DNA from: Diadema setosum
Taxonomy: Eukaryota > Echinodermata > Echinoidea > Diadematoida > Diadematidae
Reading direction: 5' to 3'
DNA length: 64,000 bases
NCBI RefSeq assembly: GCF_964275005.1
Contig: NC_092696.1
Location: 23,345,472-23,409,471, forward strand
This document shows positions 57,173 to 64,000 of the stretch, piece by piece; position 1 is the stretch's first letter; the number at the start of each line of letters is the position of its first letter. Both the position numbers and the translations under genes were made by a program. Under the pieces are notes generated by a model. It had not been told where the DNA came from and did no database searches. It saw only the letters and a list, made by a program, of their open reading frames with translations.

Positions 57173-57391
57173 GGGTGCTGTTCGTTATTCCGAAGGTTCG
57201 CTATTCCGAAGGTTCGTTAATCCGAAACACACAAATTCCCTAGACCTAGAGGTTCGTTAATCCGAAAATGAAAAAGGGTTCGTTAATCCGAACATTTTTT
57301 GGCGTTATTCCGAAGGTTCGTTATTCTGGAGATTTGTTAATCCGAAAATGAAATTCGGAATAACGAACCTTCGGAATAACGAGCTGTAACC
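57173..57391. mobile_element. Self-similar TTCGTTATTCCGAAGG element, copy B (complete)
   Basis: 219 bp, starting GGGTGCTGTTCGTTATTCCG and ending CGGAATAACGAGCTGTAACC. The body is direct and inverted repeats of GTTATTCCGAAGG and GTTAATCCGAAAATG. It gives the uninterrupted reference for the copy split at 9592-15056. Confidence 0.7.
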
Positions 57392-59786
57392 TTATTACAG
57401 AGGTGAGTTTGGTCGGAAAGAAAACGTATGAGAAGGAGAAATAGCAAGGGTGGGAAGAGTAAGAAGAAGAAACTGAAAGTAGGACAGGGAGTAGGAAGAT
57501 AAGGAGAAAGAGACGAAGCAGTGGGAAACAATAAGAAACCAAAGCCAACCATGCGATTCTTAACGTCAGTTTCCGACGTTAATGCTTGTTATGACGTAAT
57601 CACAACTACAGGCAATCGATATTTCCAGAGGCCTGAGCCGCACCCTTTTCAAAGGTGTGTGAGCGCGTTTCGATACTTTTCGGGATGTGTTAGGCAGTCT
57701 GTCGGTTGATAATTGTATTATGGCCTACATTGATTTGACATTCAGGCTTTCTCATGTCTTCTGGCTCGAATCGTGCGTTTGTTCCAATAGTGACGCAAAA
57801 GAAAAAAAAAAGTAATAAGCTAACCTGCAGATTAGTTCGATCCACCCAGTACTCGTTAAATTCACAGTGGAATCCTGGGATTTGTGATCTGGAATCGTAA
57901 TCAAAATGATCTCTCTTTATCTGTCTTTATATCTACAGCATCTATCTTCATTTATCGCTATCTTTACATCTCTATCTTTGTGTGTATGCCTGTATGGGCC
58001 GACTATATATTTTTGTGTATCTGTATATACCTATTATCAGTATTACGGAAGAGAGTGAAATCCTGGTGACACAACATGTCACACATTTTGAAAACAAATC
58101 ACCACCACCATTTATTCTACCCTCGCCTCACACGGCATTGTCCCAGTCTCGTCTAGATCCATCTTCTTTCCTATGTGGTCCGAACAGGCCTCACCCACTT
58201 TGTACGAATGCATATTCATGACACTCTCTTTTTATGTAGAATGTATCTCTATCTCCCTCCTCTCTTATTTATTTTAAAGACCACGTTAATTTTCTCGGAA
58301 CCTGGAAATTTCATCTTTTACTTGCTCTGTTCTTGTGTCTCTTGTATCGGAGCATGGACGCAAGCCAATTTGAGTTTTACGTACATCGTACGGTCATTGG
58401 ACCATTGCGACTTTATGAACAGACGTAGGTCTCCAGTACTGTATGCACCCCAAACACCATGACATGTCATCCGATTTTCATAGATTATCGCTTTTACAGT
58501 TTGTTACTTACAACAAACAAACAAACAAATCGTACTTGCCACAGACACGCGCTCACGAGGCAAGAATGCCTAATGATCATTGACGTCAGCCGTCTTTGTT
58601 GTGTCCCTCAGCCATGACATTAGGTGGCTACGGGCCCAACAATCGGGCTGTTCCAAAAGGGAGCATTGTATGGCGCGACACTGCCTGACTAATAACAATT
58701 ACCAGAGGCAGGAAGTAACGTTAGGTTCAGTAGTTTTGAGGTTTTCAGCGTTTTATCTCTCTTGCAAAGCAGTGATACAGCAAATTATCGTGGAATGCAA
58801 CTAATGGCTGACGGACCAATAAGCAGGGGATGACGGTATCGTAATTTATGTTTTCGAAAAAATGTTCTCATATCTATTCATAGAATGTATAGGGATGAAC
58901 AATCTTGAAAATCACGCTACCATGTTGCAAAGTGCGATGGGACGTGCCTCGGTGTATGACCCCAAAAGTGAACACCTGTATCATTGAGGGCGCAGGTTGC
59001 AAAAGGCCAGAGTTAGTAACAGCTGTATTTGTAGTAATGTTAATTGCCTGTAAACATAAATTATGGCTCTGGCACCCATGTTTTAGGAGCCAAAATGACC
59101 CTCTAGCTCCCTCCCCACCCCATTCTGCCGCCCTGCATGGAGTTGTAAAGATGGTAGAAGGAACAGTGCATTGTAGTTGAAGTCGCAAAAGTTGGAGTAC
59201 AGACATACGATCAGCAGCAAAAAGTGGAATGATTACAGAAAAGCCATAATACACTTGTAATACTTAAATTGCACCTAAAGGGTGTGGAGTTCATGTCCAG
59301 CCTACAGCATTATTGTGACATCTCCCCCCCCCCCCCCATCTGTTTAGAGAAGGCATGAATCATGAAGAAAAATGCATATGCAGTAATCGTAGTCAACCAC
59401 CTTTTGATAAACTTAGCTTTCCATCAAAAAGTAGAAGCAGTACATGTACTTGGAACACCAGTCTACTGTTCATGCCCAGGCATAAGTGTGTAGCTGAAAT
59501 CAATATTTTACCATCACAGGCAGCCATTCAATCTTTGGTGTTTTTTGTGTGTATTCAAAATGTTGTAATGATTATATTCCTTCCCTGTTCAAAATAATCC
59601 CATCCCCCTTCCAATCTTTCTCAAACTGATATCCCCTAATTTTGCCTCATTCTCTCTCTCTCTTTCCTCTCTCCCTCCCTCTCTCTCTCCCTCACCCTCC
59701 TTTCTATTTTCTCCTCTTCGTAACCATGCAACACTTGGGATAAAAAAGGACAATATCATCACTTGTTTTTCCAAGATGCTCATATT
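57392..59786. other. Noncoding DNA, nothing firmly recognised
   Basis: GA-rich (57410-57540) and CT-rich (59650-59715) tracts, an ACAA repeat near 58513 and a C14 tract near 59324. No supported gene. Confidence 0.35.
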
Positions 59787-62011
59787 TTTATTACCAAAAT
59801 ATGATTACAAAATTTAGTCAGTTCACATAATTCTCACCCATATTTCAGCTGCATGTAGTAATAGGCACAGAAAGGTGTCATAAGTTTACCATCAAAAGTT
59901 CCATTGTTACTTTTTATCTGAAAGTCGATGCAGCAATGAAAAAGATCGCATCTATGGGCTTAATAAGTTAAAATGTGTGCATATAAATAGATGAGGAATG
60001 GAATATATCTAGACACCTAGGTGTGTTTCTACTTAACTTACAACAATTAGACAATGCTTTGTCAAGAAAAGGCATTCTGAGTGAAATCTTGTGGATTAAA
60101 GTCTGCGTACTTGATTATGCTTTATGAATTTAAACTTACCACTATTAGAGTGGATATGTGGGCAAAAGTTATTACTTACTTCATGGTGTATTATCAAAGG
60201 AGAAAGCTGTGTTCGGAATCCGAACACTAAGTACATGACATCAGTCCCTTCACGTGCATGTAATTTGAATATGTGTACACATGGTGCTGATTACTAGGCC
60301 CATCCTGTGTGCTTGAAGAGTCAAAATGTATCTACCATAGAATTTTATTGGACGAAGAATACATCCGATTGTGTGGTATGCAATTTGCAAGAGGTTTAGA
60401 GTATAAGGCAACTTGTTTACTTATGGCTGATTGGTGACTACAGATGTGCAGTCACTGCCCACCTACGCTGATGAGGACTCGGTAGACTGCTGGCCAAATT
60501 AAGGCATCCTCCTATATTACAGCAATCACCATGATGGCAGTTTGCCACATGACCTCACATGTTTGAATATTTTTTTTCTTCTTTTTTTCCCCTTGATATT
60601 CTCATAATTAAGACTTGTCATATAGATCGTGGAAACAATCACTCGGGCCAGGTAAATTGCTTATTTCTGGTGGATCATGCCACAGAGTGAGCCTTTTAAA
60701 ACTCAGATGATTGTACTTCCAACAGGAGAATGCCTTAAATCTGGTCGTTTACACACTAGACCATTTAGAGACCATTTTACAGCTTTCTAAATGTCACTGC
60801 AAATTCACCATTTGCAGGTGATTTTCAAATCTCTAATTCAAAAGTCCATTACAATATATCTCTTAAGTGCACTTTATAAAGCATGCTTCTAAATGTGAAC
60901 TACACTGCATACCATACAATGCCATCACAATCACACCCACATTTGTGTGATGTGTAAGAAAAGAAATGTCTGTTCCATGGGATTTAAACGGGAGCAATTC
61001 TAGCAAATATGTATTTTTTTTTTCTTTCGGACCTAAATCATCTTAATTTTCTTTCATCTACTATTTTGCATCACAGCATGAAAATATTACTGGATCGTTT
61101 AGGTGAGTGTGCCGCTCATTAGTAACAACACTGAGAAACCCATTTTCACATGCTGCAAAATTTATGGAACAATTGTCATTCACTCATAACCAATACTACC
61201 AGTTGTTCATGGAACATACATTGTAATTGGCTAAGGCACATGCCTCAGGAGTCATAAAGATTTTTTCAAGATCATGAAATAGAATACAATAATATTTACA
61301 CCCACATATCATGATTACAGAAAAGATAGCTACAAATATGAAATCATTAAGATCATGCTTCACCTTATTACAATATGTAATTATTACGGTAGCAGTACAG
61401 AACCTCCTCACCCTAAGGCATAGAAGTAAAATATTTACAAAAATCACAATCGGTAAAAAGACAATCTTCGTTTCGTTGATTGGTCAAGCAACTCCATCTT
61501 ACACATCACATTTCCCCTGGAAGAGCAGGCAGGTGTTGACCAGGCACAAGTCACCACTGACCACTTAAACTAGCACAAACAAACACTTACATGTTTGTCC
61601 TACTCATTCATTTCCATTACTAACAACAATAATGAATCTTGCAATACATCAACAGAAAAAAGTATACATTGTTTAGTACTGTAAATCTTATCTACACATT
61701 CCATAAATAGAAAAACGGCAAGAAGTGTCAATGAGAGAAGGCCATATACAGTTTCTGACTTCCATTTTTACCATGGGAAGTTGGAGCGAGGTGATAGGAA
61801 AATAATAGATAACAGCTACAGAGCTGTCAGATTATCACATCCAACTTGTATTAGGTAAGAAAAGAAAGTATTCATCAGGGTTTGTGTTAAAAAACAACAA
61901 CACTTGGTCAGATTTTTTCAAGGAGCATGGCAGGTGAAGTAAGGGCAGGTTGGATCGCACTCCTCAAACCATCTCTGTGCATTTTCTTTGAAATCAGACC
62001 ATACGCTGCAT
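59787..62011 (-). other. Likely 3' UTR of the ETS gene
   Basis: About 2.2 kb of unique-looking, repeat-poor sequence directly after the ETS stop codon. A canonical AATAAA (- strand) at 59787-59792 could end it; closer signals also exist, e.g. near 60345. Confidence 0.35.
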
Positions 62012-62190
62012 CTAGAAAGGGTGGACAAACTGGTAGACCAACCGCTGTGACACCTCGGTCTTCTTCATGATCCCTTTCTTGTAGTACTGACGAATGGAGC
62101 GTGAGAGCTTGTCGTAATTCATGGCTGGTCGGTTCTTCCTCATGCCCCACAAACGAGCCACTTCCACGGAGTCTTCTATCTTGAAGATGC
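62012..62190 (-). CDS. Ets4: PDEF/Ets4-family ETS factor, last coding exon
   Basis: Encodes (G)[18 protein letters not shown], then [20 protein letters not shown] and [20 protein letters not shown], then TAG at 62014-62012. This is the C-terminal two-thirds of the ETS domain, with recognition helix 3 ([14 protein letters not shown]). RQYY in place of the usual RYYY, and [10 protein letters not shown] at the very end, mark the PDEF/SPDEF (invertebrate Ets4/Ets98B) class. The acceptor on - is CTTTTTCATTTAG; phase 1 joins GG-C of Gly across the intron. ETS factors bind GGAA-type DNA sites in the nucleus; sea urchin Ets4 is a known early-embryo activator. The protein ends right after the domain, as in SPDEF. 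Confidence 0.95.
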
Positions 62191-63760
62191 CTAAATGAAA
62201 AAGCAAGGAAATATTGATAATGGAATTCATTATCTCCACAAAATCTTAGCAACTCATAATTTACATCACTGCTACTCAAGTTCAACATTTCAAATAACAA
62301 AAAAAAAAAACAAACACATTTTGACTGGGTATATGCATTTTTTTCTATGTCTATCTCTTTGTTATAACAAGGAACTTTATCCAACTATCTCGAAACGGAC
62401 GTGAAAGGACAACTCCTCCTTCCTGATGTATAAAGCAGATGTTGGTTCTGTAATTGCCATCAAAGAGTGTCCCCTTAGACTTTTATTTTGTCTTACAACA
62501 ACCACTACCAATGGCCCATTGATAATAATCCTATGGGTTGATGAACTCCATAAAAATTTGCGATTGTACCATTTCCCCTTTTCCCCCATGACATCATCCC
62601 AAAATGAACCTATGTCATGCTCCATTGCATCATCGGCAACCAATCTGGTTCTTTCAGGAAGTACGTTAAAAATTTGCATTGTAACCCGCCCTTGCTACCA
62701 CTTCCTGCCAGGGTCAAACACACATGTACACGTCCTCTCAACTTCCCTCGTGGGCTCTAACTTTTGTATCACACCAATTAATCCTGCTTCCTTTTCAAAG
62801 ATGGTTAACTGACTGCATAATTTATCATTTTTGTCCACATTCAAAAAAAGAACCTCGACATATGACATTTTTTACAGTTTATAAAGCAGCAGTATAAGGT
62901 ATCAGGAGCATATCTGATTGACACACCGATCAATTTGACACTTATGAATTGTGTTACTTTTTCTCATAAAACTTGAAATGACTATGCCACAAAGTTTGCT
63001 GGTAGCTTTGATAATCCGTAAGTTTGCATAGAATGTAACCAACACCACAAATTCTAGATAAAATTGTAATGCGTTATGCTCTGTATTGGCTTCCTCCTGC
63101 CCAACAGGGAGAGAATAACATAAATTTGCAAGCTTACTGGTCAGATGGCAGAGTAATGAACATAAGAAAACAAAATGCCTTGTTGCCTGATAGGTGCTGG
63201 TAGAATGATCAACACATCAAGGCTCTACTTTGCACTTGTAAGTGATACTATACAGGACTTGTAATGGATACTCCTGTTTGTGTTTTGTAGCAAGAAGCTT
63301 CACCATGCCATAAAGCATTTGGGGATCTGATATGCAAAGTCACGGTCACATCATCCTTCCAACTAATAACCTTTTCCTAGAAATTCCAAAACGAATGTCC
63401 ATATAAGGACAGACTGAAGCTCCATTCCTTTCTTTCCTGCCACATTGCACCACATTTCCTGCTGGCAAACTTGTACCAGTCTGTACCACTTTCAATCTAC
63501 ACAGACAACCACACACTGGTTCTACTTCCTTCCATTTATGTGGGCTGTCCAATGAGATGATCCAATTGATACTGATCATCTACTCGGTATACAGAGGGAG
63601 CTTCCGCCAAGGCAAAAGTTATTTCCTGCCCATTTTCGATTCACCCTCCAGAGTCACACCACCATTTCCTGGACTTCCTTTCACCCCTCTCCTACAATGG
63701 TACAGTCAAAGCTGAATCTACTACATTATTACTTCCGACACTGATGAAGTCTACACTCAC
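62191..63760 (-). other. Intron inside the ETS domain
   Basis: GT-AG intron (donor CAAG|GTGAGT, acceptor TTCATTTAG|GC). Noncoding, nothing recognised inside; the ORFs seen in it on either strand have no support. Confidence 0.85.
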
Positions 63761-63916
63761 CTTGGTTACGATCTAGCCATCGGATGCAGTACGTGTAGGA
63801 GTTGGGTTGGAGGAGCAACTCCTTCAGAAACTGCCAGAGCTGGATGCCTCCAGTGTGGTTGGGTGTCATGGATGTGTTTGGTCCACTTGGAGCAGGAGAG
63901 GAGGCGGATTCTTCAT
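63761..63916 (-). CDS. Ets4: PDEF/Ets4-family ETS factor, penultimate coding exon
   Basis: Encodes (D)EESASSPAPSGPNTSMTPNH, then TGGIQLWQFLKELLLQPNSY and TYCIRWLDRNQ(G): the start of the ETS domain (LWQFLKELLLxPxSYxxxIRWL is the PDEF-type helix 1 to strand region), preceded by a Ser/Pro-rich linker. Acceptor ACATGAACAG; donor CAAG|GTGAGT. The rest of the gene, including any Pointed/SAM domain, lies to the right of the window. Confidence 0.93.
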
Positions 63917-64000
63917 CTGTTCATGTAAATGTGTGAAAACATGCAATACATTACAGATGCTGAACAAACTCAAAATACCTTTTTGTCATTCTTTAAATGC

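Noticed and set aside
62426-62812. 128-codon ORF on the + strand antisense to the ETS intron
   Set aside because: Inside a well-supported intron, no domain.
1-64000. Retroviral, LTR or Polinton-type fossils
   Set aside because: No capsid, protease, integrase, envelope or paired LTR signals were seen; the only retroelement traces are LINE pieces.

Overview
The window looks like nuclear DNA of a marine invertebrate deuterostome, most likely an echinoderm such as a sea urchin. The basis is animal-type split genes, an AT-rich background, a PDEF/Ets4-type ETS gene, an SYCP3 gene, and a very dense load of short DNA-transposon relics and minisatellite elements. The species call is an inference. No operons, bacterial genes, CRISPR arrays or retroviral/LTR fossils were seen.

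Three host genes can be supported. (1) At the left edge (3-1574, + strand) lies the 3' coding part of an unrecognised, Ser-rich, acidic, probably nuclear protein with two SUMO-interaction-like motifs. (2) A complete SYCP3 gene (synaptonemal complex protein 3, 246 residues) runs on the + strand from 23810 to 49976. It has eight coding exons whose phases all fit, and a last intron of 15.8 kb. (3) At the right edge, on the - strand, are the last two coding exons of a PDEF/Ets4-family transcription factor (63761-63916 and 62012-62190), which together carry the whole ETS DNA-binding domain. SYCP3 and the ETS gene converge tail to tail.

Layout: 1-1574 gene 1; 1.6-9.2 kb noncoding with a foldback MITE and microsatellites; 9.2-15.25 kb a 6-kb nested transposon stack (hAT-type element, then a self-similar palindromic element, then a Helitron-like element with a second copy of itself inside); 15.3-17.6 kb clustered small repeats; 17.7-20.6 kb a CpG-containing stretch that passes into DNA packed with the palindromic words AACGTT and AGGCCT, possibly the promoter/first intron of SYCP3; 21.26-23.63 kb a third Helitron-like copy in inverted orientation; 23.8-50 kb SYCP3, its introns filled with MITEs, minisatellite elements and LINE pieces; 52.1-55.5 kb a 3.4-kb element with 0.5-kb inverted arms; 55.5-59.8 kb small elements and unrecognised DNA; 59.8-63.9 kb the ETS gene end.

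The most notable signals are in the repeats. Three Helitron-like copies carry twelve perfect CRE sites (TGACGTCA). A TIR element in the last SYCP3 intron carries seven tandem RFX X-boxes, about 145 bp apart. Several unrelated elements carry nuclear-receptor DR1 sites, and the 3.4-kb palindromic element carries at least a dozen POU octamers. These are sequence observations; any regulatory effect is inference.
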